From NCBI GenBank assembly GCA_910587925.1, contig CAJUOC010000003.1:54265-118264 (forward strand): a stretch of 64,000 nt of DNA. The letters are read 5' to 3'. A model generated the notes under the pieces. That model made no database searches. It saw only the letters and a program-made list of their open reading frames with translations, and had not been told where the DNA came from. A program made the position numbers and the translations under genes. This DNA comes from an uncultured Muribaculaceae bacterium. GTDB lineage: Bacteria; Bacteroidota; Bacteroidia; Bacteroidales; Muribaculaceae. How positions within the stretch are numbered: position 1 is the first letter of the stretch; each line of letters starts with the position of its first letter. Below, piece by piece: positions 26,756 to 34,774 of the stretch.

Positions 26756-26788
26756 TTTGTTTTTGCGTCGGAAAAAATACTATATTTG
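26756..26788 (+). promoter_or_regulatory. Promoter of the SIR2-STAND gene
   Basis: TTTG at 26756-26759, a 21-base spacer, and TATATTTG at 26781-26788 followed by C. This is a full Bacteroidota consensus only 18 bases before the ATG at 26807, implying a leader of about 12 bases and excluding the in-frame TTG at 26786, which lies inside the -7 box. Confidence 0.75.
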
Positions 26789-26806
26789 CAAAAAAGACAT
26801 AGTACT

Positions 26807-29347
26807 ATGGATGACGTCACCAGCCAATCGCTCGACCTGCTGTCACGCAGGATGAAGCAACACGCGCCGATACTTTTTACCGGCGCCGGATTTTCTTATG
26901 GCTCCCGCAATGCCGCGGGACGTGACCTGCCGCTTGGATATGGGCTTAAGGAAGCGTTGGCTACGGAACTACTGTGTCTTGACTGCGCCGGCGCCGATTA
27001 TACTGAGTTTATGGGGATGTCGCTTTCCGAGGCATACTCGGTGGCATACCGTGAGTGTGAAGTGCGCGCAGCTGAATTTCTCCGCAGGCTGTTTACAGAC
27101 TGCATCCCGCGGCCGTTTCATAGCACTGTAGCATCGTATCCGTGGTACAGGATTTATACCTTGAATATTGATGATCTGATGGAGGCGGCTGCTCCCAAGG
27201 GGCGGCTCAATATCATCAACTCCCGCCATCCGATGCTTGGTGAGCCGGGGCGTATCGACTATGTGAAGTTGCACGGATGTGTGCAAAATCATTCCGAGGG
27301 ATTTGTTTTCTCGCAGGAGGAGTACAGCCGCGTGTCAATCGCAGGCAAGCGCTATGCCGACCTTACCCACGACCTGAGTCTTCATGATTTTGTAATCATC
27401 GGAGCCAATGTCGTCGAGCCTGATATAAGATTTGCGTTGAATCAGTATATCGATGCCTCGGATACCAGGCGAGGAAACCTCTTCTATGTCGACCCTAAGC
27501 CGGGCTATGCCCTGCGTCACAAAATATCTCAGACCGGGGCGCATCTGATTCAGCTCACTTGCGAGGAATTTGCCGGATGGCTTGAAAAGCAAAATGCCGG
27601 CGGCCGGCATACAAAAAAGGATATAAGCCGGCGCGCTTTCGACAGTATGTTCCGTCGCCTGCGCCCGTTCTATGATATTCAGTCGTCTAAAGACAATTCA
27701 ACGACCAAGCTCTACGAAGGCTATACTCCCACGTGGTACGATATATTTACCGACTACGACTTCCGACTGCCCGTGGCCGACCGCATCTGCGGCGACATCA
27801 CCGCAGCCCTCTCCAAGGGAGGCCGGGAGCCGATTGTGGCGGCCGTGACGGGCAAGGCCGTGGGCGGCAAAAGCACTCTGCTGCTCCGCATCGGCATGAC
27901 CTTGCTGAAGCAAGGCTATGAGGTAGTTGAGTATACGGGACAGCGGTTTGACCGTCATCTATTTGCGCAGTATGCACCGACTCTCGACGATGTGGTGATA
28001 TTGCTTGTCGACAATGGTGCCAAGCAATACCGAGTGCTGTCTGACCTGCTCGATGAATATCCGGCCGACCGGCGACTCGTGGTGGTCACAGTCGACAGGC
28101 CATTCTTTCACGCCAAAAAACACTACGAGCTGAGTCATTTTCCGGGATACATGGAGTATAACCTCGACAGAGCACTGGTCGACGAAATAGATGCCCTCGC
28201 CCGCTCGGCCGTGCAGACACTTGACCGCAAGCATCTGCTCGGATATCTGCTCGGCAAGTCAGACCAGGAGCGCATGAAGCATTTCACGGGCAGCCGTGAT
28301 CTGGTCGATGCGCTGTGGAAGCTCAATCATGGCGAGCACTTCGAGTCGCGCCTGAGCAAGTCGTACCGCCGCCTGATAAATCCGGCTGCCGGTAATGCCG
28401 CTGCACCGGATATAGCCGAGGTGCTGTACATGCTGGGTGTCTTTTATATGGCCGGTCTTGAATACATGCCCCATACCCTGCTCCAGATATGGAAGGCCAG
28501 GCGGTATGCATCGGTCATCGAGCCGGCTATCGCCGACTTTGTGAAGCCCGTCGGCAATCAGGGCATAGCGCTGCGCAGCGAGATAATCAAAAATCTTGTG
28601 ATGCAGAAATCCGAGTATACGGGCAAACACGGAGTGGCCGTACTCGGAGAGGTGCTGAAGCATCTGAAGCCGTTTCTCAGCGATGCCGGCAGCTACTGGA
28701 ATGCGATACAGTCCCGTGTGATGAACGTCGACTTTCTCGACAAAGACCTTCACCTATCCTACACCAATATCAAGCGACTGCTCACAGATCTTGCCGACGC
28801 ATATGCCGACGACCCGTACTATCTGATACAGCTCGGAAAGATAGAGCAGCGTCTTGGCAATTACAGCCCTGCGTACAATCATTTCAATCAGGCCATATCG
28901 CTGTCTCCACGGTCGTACAATGCCCTCAATGCCCTCGCCCGCAACTATCTGCGGCAGGCGGCCCGCGACAGTAGCATCACCAAGGATCGGGCCATAGTAC
29001 TGTACAATGAGGGCCGTCGCCGTATGGAAATCCTCATAGGTGAGCGCGAGCAGTATCAGGTAAGGGCATATTCGGTACACTCGCTCATCGTGGAGTCGGT
29101 GGCGCTGTGGGAGAAGTATGGCATCGAGCCGACGGCGGAGGATCTGAAGAGTCTGCTCGGATATCTGCGGCTTGTGCCGGTAAGGCAGGAGTCTGACAAG
29201 CGTATGCAACACGCCGGTAAGAAACTGATGGACTATATCGAGCGCCGGAAACTCACGTCGCGCCTGCTGAATTTAGGCCTTGAAGACCTGGCGCCTCTCA
29301 AGTCGGTGCTGTATAATGATGAGGATTTTGATGATGACATCGACTGA
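26807..29347 (+). CDS. SIR2-STAND NTPase-TPR protein, candidate antiphage defence (Avs5-like)
   Basis: 846 residues from MDDVTSQS. N-terminal SIR2-like domain: FTGAGFS (24-30, NAD-binding), TLNIDDLME (118-126), KLHGC with His156, and IIGANVVEPDIRF (197-209). Middle P-loop NTPase: Walker A GKAVGGKST (349-357) and a Walker B-like VVILLVDN (396-403), in a STAND-like layout. The C-terminal third is helical with TPR-like repeats around 665-740 (LGNYSPAYNHFNQAISLSP) and an acidic tail. Known SIR2-STAND-TPR proteins (Avs type 5 and relatives) sense a phage product and deplete NAD. That function is inferred here from architecture. It has its own promoter and is preceded by a palindromic repeat; the next gene overlaps its stop. 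Confidence 0.85.
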   Translation: MDDVTSQSLDLLSRRMKQHAPILFTGAGFSYGSRNAAGRDLPLGYGLKEALATELLCLDCAGADYTEFMGMSLSEAYSVAYRECEVRAAEFLRRLFTDCIPRPFHSTVASYPWYRIYTLNIDDLMEAAAPKGRLNIINSRHPMLGEPGRIDYVKLHGCVQNHSEGFVFSQEEYSRVSIAGKRYADLTHDLSLHDFVIIGANVVEPDIRFALNQYIDASDTRRGNLFYVDPKPGYALRHKISQTGAHLIQLTCEEFAGWLEKQNAGGRHTKKDISRRAFDSMFRRLRPFYDIQSSKDNSTTKLYEGYTPTWYDIFTDYDFRLPVADRICGDITAALSKGGREPIVAAVTGKAVGGKSTLLLRIGMTLLKQGYEVVEYTGQRFDRHLFAQYAPTLDDVVILLVDNGAKQYRVLSDLLDEYPADRRLVVVTVDRPFFHAKKHYELSHFPGYMEYNLDRALVDEIDALARSAVQTLDRKHLLGYLLGKSDQERMKHFTGSRDLVDALWKLNHGEHFESRLSKSYRRLINPAAGNAAAPDIAEVLYMLGVFYMAGLEYMPHTLLQIWKARRYASVIEPAIADFVKPVGNQGIALRSEIIKNLVMQKSEYTGKHGVAVLGEVLKHLKPFLSDAGSYWNAIQSRVMNVDFLDKDLHLSYTNIKRLLTDLADAYADDPYYLIQLGKIEQRLGNYSPAYNHFNQAISLSPRSYNALNALARNYLRQAARDSSITKDRAIVLYNEGRRRMEILIGEREQYQVRAYSVHSLIVESVALWEKYGIEPTAEDLKSLLGYLRLVPVRQESDKRMQHAGKKLMDYIERRKLTSRLLNLGLEDLAPLKSVLYNDEDFDDDID

Positions 29348-29768
29348 CCGGCAGATATACAGGTCGCGGATAGACCGGTGGGTGTGGGCGGTACTCGCGC
29401 TGCCCGTCGTGGCGCTTGTGGCGATAGGCATAGAGTCGGCGTGGTGGGTGCCGGTGGTCATAGGCGCGGCTATGGCTGTGGCCTACGGATGGCTCATGGC
29501 GGGATGCTGGTATGAGATTGACGGCGATACTCTGGTGGTGTATCAGTTTTTCAGGCCGCATCGTATGCCGGTGATGAAGATACGCAGTGTCGCCAGGACG
29601 CGGGGCTATATCGCCACAGCCGGCATGTCGAGCCGCCGCGTGACGATACGCTTCGCAGACCGCTCGGTGATGCGCAGCGCCATGCCGCTGGAAATATCGC
29701 CGGCCGACCGCGACGGCTTCATCGCCCGCCTGTGTGAGATAAACCCGCAGATAGAGATATTGACGTGA
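29334..29768 (+). CDS. Small membrane protein with PH-like domain
   Basis: 144 residues from MTSTDRQIYRSR; the ATG overlaps the end of the SIR2 gene by 14 bases (29331 is an alternative). Two TM helices (about 18-36 and 38-58: VWAVLALPVVALVAIGIESA, then AWWVPVVIGAAMAVAYGW) are followed by a small beta domain (YEIDGDTLVVYQFFRPHRMP, then IRSVARTRGYIATAGMSSRR) like bacterial PH/DUF1200 domains. Function unknown. Overlap suggests co-translation with the SIR2 gene, but a functional link is unproven. Confidence 0.75.
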   Translation: MTSTDRQIYRSRIDRWVWAVLALPVVALVAIGIESAWWVPVVIGAAMAVAYGWLMAGCWYEIDGDTLVVYQFFRPHRMPVMKIRSVARTRGYIATAGMSSRRVTIRFADRSVMRSAMPLEISPADRDGFIARLCEINPQIEILT

Positions 29769-30112
29769 ATATAGAGGAGATGCGCGACCTGTGTCTGTCG
29801 CTGGGCGAGGTGACGGAGAAGTGTCCTTTCGGGCGCTTTGCGGCGCGGTACGACTCGATACTCGCCTTTTATGTGGAGGGGCACATGTTTTGCTTCTTCG
29901 ACATCGACGACTTCAGCTATGTGGATGTGCGCTCGACACCCGAGGCAATCGCAGAGATGCGCGAGCGCTACACCTCGGTGGGCCATCCGCTCAACCGCAG
30001 CCTGCGCTACTGGATAGAGGTGAGGCCGGGAGGAGATATGGGCGACGCCGCCATCTGCGACCTCGTGCGCCGCGCATACACGCTCGTGCGCGACAAGTAC
30101 CGGCGGCGCTGA
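29765..30112 (+). CDS. MmcQ/YjbR-family protein
   Basis: 115 residues, GTG start overlapping the previous stop (GTGA). It has the double-wing YjbR fold signature: EKCPFGRFAARYDSILAFY, MFCFFDIDDFSYVDVRS, and the conserved GHPLNRSLRYWIEVRPGG and C-terminal DLVRRAYTLVRDK. Members are small DNA-binding-like proteins of unclear role. Last gene of the three-gene plus-strand unit and convergent with the MATE gene 7 bases downstream. Confidence 0.88.
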   Translation: MNIEEMRDLCLSLGEVTEKCPFGRFAARYDSILAFYVEGHMFCFFDIDDFSYVDVRSTPEAIAEMRERYTSVGHPLNRSLRYWIEVRPGGDMGDAAICDLVRRAYTLVRDKYRRR

Positions 30113-30119
30113 CGTCGGC

Positions 30120-31502
30120 TCACGCCGCGCCGCGTATGCGCGCTCCAGGCCGGTAGTCGGCGAGGATTATCAGCAGGGTGAGCAGCTCAGAGAGCGGTAT
30201 GGCCAGCCACATGCCGGCCACGCCCGTCACGCGCGGCAGCAGCAGGAATGCCGGCACCACCAGCAGCGCCCCGCGCAGCAAGGTGAAGACCGTGGCGCGC
30301 GCGGCCTGCTCGATGCTCTGATAATAGCCGATGAAGGCGATGTTGAGGGCAAAGAATATACCGCAGAGAGCAAAGAGCGGCAGACCGCTGCAGGCGATGT
30401 CGGCCGCAGCCGACTCGCCCGATATGAAAGCCATCACGATCAGCCGCGCGCCGCCGGCCACTCCGGCCGATACGAGGATGCCGCAGACGGTGGCTGCCGC
30501 CAGCGACGTGCGGAGCGCCTTGCGCACGCGGTCCATGGCTCCGGCGCCGTAGTTGTAGCTGATGATGGGCTGGGCCGACTGTGCCACGGCATTGCTAATC
30601 GAGAATATCACCGGAAACAGATAGCACGCGATGCTGAAGGCCGCCACGCCGGCCTCGCCCAGCGCGTGGATAAAGACATGATTGCCCGTAAACATCATCA
30701 CACTCATGGCCAGCTCGGTAAGAAACGCCGCAAAGCCTATGCGTGCCATATTGGCGGTGTTGCGCGCCATGGGCATGAAGCCGCCCGTCGACAGACCGAG
30801 CCGGCGAAACTTGAGTGTCGACGAGTATCTGACGAAATACAGGAGCACGAGAGCGCCGCCCAGCACACAGCTCACCGAGGTGGCGATAGCGGCGCCGGCC
30901 ACGCCCATCCCCAGCGGAAACACCAGTATGTAGTCGAGCACGATATTGAATACTGCCGCCACCACATTGCACATCATGGCATACCGCGGCGAGCCGTCGA
31001 GGCGTATCAGCATCAGCCCCACGCACTCGATGAGCAGAAATACCATGCCGGGCAGCAGCCAGAGCAGATAGTCGACTGCCTTGTCGCGGAGTACATCGCT
31101 GCTCCCGAGCATTCCCACCATGGCCGACGGCACCAGCAGACACGGCAGCGAGATGGCCAGCACGATGGCGCTCCCGACGCAGAATGACTGTGTGGTGATG
31201 ACACCCGCCGCCTTGACATCGCCGCCGGCAAGGCGTATGCTCGCGATGACCGAGGCTCCGATGCCAAACATCAGTCCGAGCCCGGTGACCACCATGAAGA
31301 GCGGGGCCACGATATTGACGGCGGCGATACCGTCGGGCCCCACGCCATGGCCCACAAAGATGCCGTCGATGATGGTAAGCAGGGCGTTGAACACCATGCC
31401 CACCAGCGTCGGGAAAAAGATTGCGCGGAAGAGCCGGGGTATGTCGCCGCCGGCAAAGTCGAGACTGTCGTGAGTGAGGTCGCTGTCTTTTTTCATATCC
31501 AT
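30120..31502 (-). CDS. MATE-family multidrug/sodium antiporter
   Basis: 460 residues from the ATG at 31502 (GTG at 31505 and ATG at 31496 are alternatives). About twelve TM helices occur in two homologous halves: FRAIFFPTLVGMVFNALLTI, DGIFVGHGVGPDGIAAVN, AAFSIACYLFPVIFSISNA, and QPIISYNYGAGAMDRVRKAL, the last typical of the MATE second half. It exports organic cations or toxins in exchange for Na+ or H+; substrate unknown. It has its own promoter (31635-31605) and a leader hairpin. Confidence 0.93.
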   Translation of the reverse strand: MDMKKDSDLTHDSLDFAGGDIPRLFRAIFFPTLVGMVFNALLTIIDGIFVGHGVGPDGIAAVNIVAPLFMVVTGLGLMFGIGASVIASIRLAGGDVKAAGVITTQSFCVGSAIVLAISLPCLLVPSAMVGMLGSSDVLRDKAVDYLLWLLPGMVFLLIECVGLMLIRLDGSPRYAMMCNVVAAVFNIVLDYILVFPLGMGVAGAAIATSVSCVLGGALVLLYFVRYSSTLKFRRLGLSTGGFMPMARNTANMARIGFAAFLTELAMSVMMFTGNHVFIHALGEAGVAAFSIACYLFPVIFSISNAVAQSAQPIISYNYGAGAMDRVRKALRTSLAAATVCGILVSAGVAGGARLIVMAFISGESAAADIACSGLPLFALCGIFFALNIAFIGYYQSIEQAARATVFTLLRGALLVVPAFLLLPRVTGVAGMWLAIPLSELLTLLIILADYRPGARIRGAA

Positions 31503-31511
31503 CACATAAAG

Positions 31512-31553
31512 GCCGGATAAAATGAATGGTTTTACCCAGTCATCTTATCCGGC
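31512..31553 (-). promoter_or_regulatory. Leader hairpin before MATE gene
   Basis: Arms 31512-31525 and 31540-31553 (GCCGGATAAAATGA against TCATCTTATCCGGC) pair at 13 of 14 positions around a 14-base loop, in the roughly 95-base leader between the promoter and the start codon. It could be an operator or an attenuating RNA structure. Confidence 0.5.
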
Positions 31554-31604
31554 ATATTTCTTGCCCTCCGATGAGGATTACAAAACGCTTTGCTATATCT
31601 GCCG

Positions 31605-31635
31605 CAAAGGTAGTGATTTGCTCCGACACTGCAAA
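31605..31635 (-). promoter_or_regulatory. Promoter of the MATE gene
   Basis: On the minus strand: TTTG at 31635-31632, a 19-base spacer, TACCTTTG at 31612-31605. It overlaps the 3' end of the plsC-like gene region. Confidence 0.7.
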
Positions 31636-31642
31636 ATCCCTC

Positions 31643-32368
31643 TCACCGCTGCCACTCGGGGAGGTCGGCGGCGATGGCGGCGCGTGTATCGGCGATGAGC
31701 TGCTCCACGCTGTGGCCCGCCTCGGGCGCCTCGATGGGCTTGTGTATGGTGAGGGTGATGGTGCCCCACCGGGGCAGACGGGCCTGGCGGGGCATCACGC
31801 TGTAGGCGCCGTCGATGGTGACAGGCACCACCGGCAGCCCAAACTCCTCGGCCAGTATGTATGCCCCGCGCTTGAAGCGCTTGAGGCGGCCGTCGGGAGT
31901 GCGCGCGCCCTCGGGAAATACCACCACCGACATGCCGCCGGCGAGCCGTCGCTCGGCCGTCTGCATGGTCTGGCGTATGGCGTGGGGGGTGCGGTTGTCG
32001 ACGTAGATGTGGCCCGACACCCGGCAGCTGTAGCCCACGAGCGGTATGCGCTCGAGGCTCTTTTTCATCATCCAGCGGAAGTTGTGTCCCAGGTAGCCGT
32101 AGATGGCAAAGATGTCGTAGGCCCCCTGGTGGTTGGCTACGAATACGTAGGAGCGGCCGGTGCTGATGTTGTCGCGCCCGCGCACCCGTACTCTCACCAG
32201 CGACAGGGCGCAGAACAGGCGCGCCCACCACTTGGGCAGATGATAGCCCCACCACCGCGCCCCGCCCAGGGCGCAGGCCACGATGGTGAGGAGGGCCGTA
32301 AGGGTGGTCAATACCAGCAGCAGCGGTATCATCACCACTATCTGATATATGCGGTATAGTATCAGCAT
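31643..32368 (-). CDS. 1-acyl-glycerol-3-phosphate acyltransferase (PlsC family)
   Basis: A 241-residue membrane-associated acyltransferase of phospholipid synthesis. An N-terminal hydrophobic helix (residues 8-32) precedes the family motifs: block I NHQGAYD (HX4D), block II/III RIPLVG and VFPEGARTPDG, and block IV PVVPVTIDGAY. It acylates lysophosphatidate or a related acceptor. Last gene of the long minus operon, 14 bases after the barrel gene. Confidence 0.92.
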   Translation of the reverse strand: MLILYRIYQIVVMIPLLLVLTTLTALLTIVACALGGARWWGYHLPKWWARLFCALSLVRVRVRGRDNISTGRSYVFVANHQGAYDIFAIYGYLGHNFRWMMKKSLERIPLVGYSCRVSGHIYVDNRTPHAIRQTMQTAERRLAGGMSVVVFPEGARTPDGRLKRFKRGAYILAEEFGLPVVPVTIDGAYSVMPRQARLPRWGTITLTIHKPIEAPEAGHSVEQLIADTRAAIAADLPEWQR

Positions 32369-32382
32369 GGCCTCGAGTCAGA

Positions 32383-32997
32383 TCAGAAGAGCCAGGCGGC
32401 TGTCACGGTCCAGTAGCGGTTTTTGCCGTCGATACCGGCAGCTTCGTGATTGCTGTCGACGAGTTCGTATGCCTTGGTGAGGCCCAGGCCATACGATGCG
32501 CCTATCTGGAGATGCTTGATGAGTTGCACGCCCAGGCCGAAGTTCCAGGCGATGTCGCTCTTCTTGGAGCGGGCAAAGTCCTTGATGGCCGACTTGGAGG
32601 TACGGAAAGCAAAGCTGGGGCCGGTGAAGATATACGGGGTGATAATCTTGCCGATGACGGGCAGGCCGATTTTGTACTTGAGGTTGACGGGAATCTCGAT
32701 GTAGTCGGCCGATACGCGGGTCACGTCTGACTTGTCGGCGCTCTCAAAGGCATTGCTCGAGCGATGCACATACATCACCGACGCGTCGAAGCCAAAGCCG
32801 ATCATCGGTATCATGAATTCGGCCTGGAGACCGGCATTGATGCCCACGCGGTTGTCGCTGTCAAAGAGTTCTTTGCTCATGTGGAGCGAGTTGGCGTTGA
32901 AGCCGATGCGCGGGCCGATTGAAAACTGCGCGCTGGCGGGGATGGCCACTGCCAGCGTGAGCAGCAGGGCGCTGAGATTGCGGATAAATTTACGCAT
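32383..32997 (-). CDS. Outer-membrane beta-barrel (PorT-like) protein
   Basis: 204 residues with signal peptide MRKFIRNLSALLLTLAVAIP. Barrel-type strands follow: FSIGPRIGFNANSLHM, GINAGLQAEFMIPMIGFGFD, IPVNLKYKIGLPVIGKIITP, and WNFGLGVQLIKHLQIGASYG, with the terminal aromatic TVTAAWLF. The family is common in Bacteroidota; individual role unknown. It lies between DUF3332 and plsC in one operon (gaps of 12 and 14 bases). Confidence 0.86.
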   Translation of the reverse strand: MRKFIRNLSALLLTLAVAIPASAQFSIGPRIGFNANSLHMSKELFDSDNRVGINAGLQAEFMIPMIGFGFDASVMYVHRSSNAFESADKSDVTRVSADYIEIPVNLKYKIGLPVIGKIITPYIFTGPSFAFRTSKSAIKDFARSKKSDIAWNFGLGVQLIKHLQIGASYGLGLTKAYELVDSNHEAAGIDGKNRYWTVTAAWLF

Positions 32998-33009
32998 AAG
33001 TATAATGTG

Positions 33010-33558
33010 TTAGTTGAGTGCGAGTTGCTGCGACATGGCCACGCGGCTGTATGCGAGCAGGCCGGCATCGGAGAGCTCGACGGTCATGCTGGCGCCGTCG
33101 GCAGCGGGGAGGCTCACGTGGGTGTCATCGATGTATGTGAGAATGGTCTGGTCGGTGCCGTCGGGCAGCTTCACGCTCCAGGAGCGGTCGGTGTCGTGGA
33201 AGTCAAGGCGTACCACAGAGCCGTCGGTCTCGCTCTTGATGGTGTATCCCTTGCCGTCGCACTTGACCAGGTAACGGCCGTCGTTGCCCTCGATGATCTT
33301 GGTGCCCTTGGCGACGGGATTGCTGCCGCTCCAGAATTCGATGCTGTTGAGCACGATGAGGTCGGCCAGGCCCGATACCTCGTAGACGGGCAGTACCCAG
33401 AAGGCAAAGAATACCAGCTCGTTGACAAACTTGTTGCTGATATGGCGGTTCCAGTTGAGGAGCTTGTTGGTCAGGGTAAACGAGCCTATGCACGAGGTCA
33501 TCGACATCGAGCAGATGAGAGTGGCTGCGACAGCAGCACAGAGCCAGTGTTTTTTCAT
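33010..33558 (-). CDS. DUF3332-family lipoprotein
   Basis: 182 residues. MKKHWLCAAVAATLICSMSM then TSC is a lipoprotein signal. The conserved DUF3332 block follows: CIGSFTLTNKLLNWNRHISN, KFVNELVFFAFWVLPVYEVS, and NSIEFWSGSNP. The rest is beta-rich. Function is not known for the family. It lies between purM (33 bases upstream in the transcript) and the barrel gene; an envelope location is inferred. Confidence 0.85.
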   Translation of the reverse strand: MKKHWLCAAVAATLICSMSMTSCIGSFTLTNKLLNWNRHISNKFVNELVFFAFWVLPVYEVSGLADLIVLNSIEFWSGSNPVAKGTKIIEGNDGRYLVKCDGKGYTIKSETDGSVVRLDFHDTDRSWSVKLPDGTDQTILTYIDDTHVSLPAADGASMTVELSDAGLLAYSRVAMSQQLALN

Positions 33559-33590
33559 ATTCAGAAGATATTGGTGTGTTTTGTGACTGA

Positions 33591-34766
33591 TCAGTATTCA
33601 AAAGTGCCGTATGGCGAGCTGATGATGAGGCGGTTGGCCGGGGCGTCCTCGACGTGTCCCACCACCTTGGCCTCGATACCGAAGCCGGCGGCCGTGTCGA
33701 TGACGGTCTGCGCGTGCTCGGGACGCAGGTAAAACTCAAAGCGGTGGCCCATGTTGAAGACCTTGTACATCTCGCGCATGTCGGTACCCGACTCGCGCTG
33801 TATCAGCTCGAAGAGAGGCCCGGGGGCAAACATATCGTCCTTGACCACCAGCTTGTCGTGCACGAAATTCATCACCTTGGTCTGGGCGCCGCCCGAGCAG
33901 TGTATCATGCCGTGTACCTCGGGGCGTATCTTGTCGAGCACGGCCTTCACGACCGGGGCGTATGTGCGGGTGGGGGAGAGCACCAGGCGGCCGGCGTCGA
34001 TGGGCGAGCCCTCGACAGCGTCGGTCAGGTCGCAGGTGCCGCTGTATACGAGCTCGTCGGGTATGGCATGGTCGTAGCTCTCGGGAAACTCCGCCGCCAG
34101 AGCCTTGGCAAATACGTCGTGGCGGGCCGAGGTGAGTCCGTTGCTGCCCATGCCGCCGCCCCAGGCTTCCTCGTAGGTGGCCTGTCCGTAAGACGACAGA
34201 CCGACGATGACATCGCCCGCGGCGATGCGCGAGTTGTCGATGACGTCGGCGCGGCGCATGCGGCATGTCACGGTGGAGTCGACGATGATGGTGCGCACCA
34301 GGTCGCCCACGTCGGCAGTCTCGCCGCCGGTCGACCATGCCGATATGCCGTGGGCGCGCAGGTCGGCCAGGAGCTCCTCGGTGCCGTTGATGATGGCGGC
34401 TATCACATCGCCGCTCACCAGGCCCTTGTTGCGGCCGATGGTGCTCGACACCAGGATATTGTCGGTGGCTCCTACGCAGAGCAGGTCGTCGATGTTCATG
34501 ATGAGCGCATCCTGGGCGATGCCCTTCCACACGCTCAGGTCGCCGGTGCGGCGCCAGTACATGTATGCCAGGGCGCTCTTGGTGCCGGCGCCGTCGGCGT
34601 GCATTATGTTGCACCACTCGGGGTCGCCGCCGAGTACGTCGGGGATAATCTTGCAGAAAGCGCCGGGGTATAGCCCCTTGTCGACATTTCTGATGGCCGC
34701 GTGCACGTCTTCCTTTGAAGCGGATACGCCGCGGAGTTTGTAGCGATGGTCGCCGGAGTCTGCCAT
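33591..34766 (-). CDS. purM: AIR synthase (phosphoribosylformylglycinamidine cyclo-ligase)
   Basis: A 391-residue PurM-superfamily enzyme making aminoimidazole ribonucleotide in de novo purine synthesis. Recognisable parts are HADGAGTKSALAYMYW (ATP/Mg loop), AQDALIMNIDDLLCVGAT, the GGETADVGDLV motif, GLSSYGQATYEE, and the second-domain segment IHCSGGAQTKVMNFV. It is longer and divergent from the E. coli enzyme, matching the Bacteroidota AIR synthase form. Eight bases separate it from the antiporter upstream. Confidence 0.93.
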   Translation of the reverse strand: MADSGDHRYKLRGVSASKEDVHAAIRNVDKGLYPGAFCKIIPDVLGGDPEWCNIMHADGAGTKSALAYMYWRRTGDLSVWKGIAQDALIMNIDDLLCVGATDNILVSSTIGRNKGLVSGDVIAAIINGTEELLADLRAHGISAWSTGGETADVGDLVRTIIVDSTVTCRMRRADVIDNSRIAAGDVIVGLSSYGQATYEEAWGGGMGSNGLTSARHDVFAKALAAEFPESYDHAIPDELVYSGTCDLTDAVEGSPIDAGRLVLSPTRTYAPVVKAVLDKIRPEVHGMIHCSGGAQTKVMNFVHDKLVVKDDMFAPGPLFELIQRESGTDMREMYKVFNMGHRFEFYLRPEHAQTVIDTAAGFGIEAKVVGHVEDAPANRLIISSPYGTFEY

Positions 34767-34774
34767 AGGGTGGA

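Noticed and set aside
26786..26806. TTG start extending the SIR2 protein by 7 residues
   Set aside because: It lies inside the -7 promoter box, so it cannot be in the transcript.
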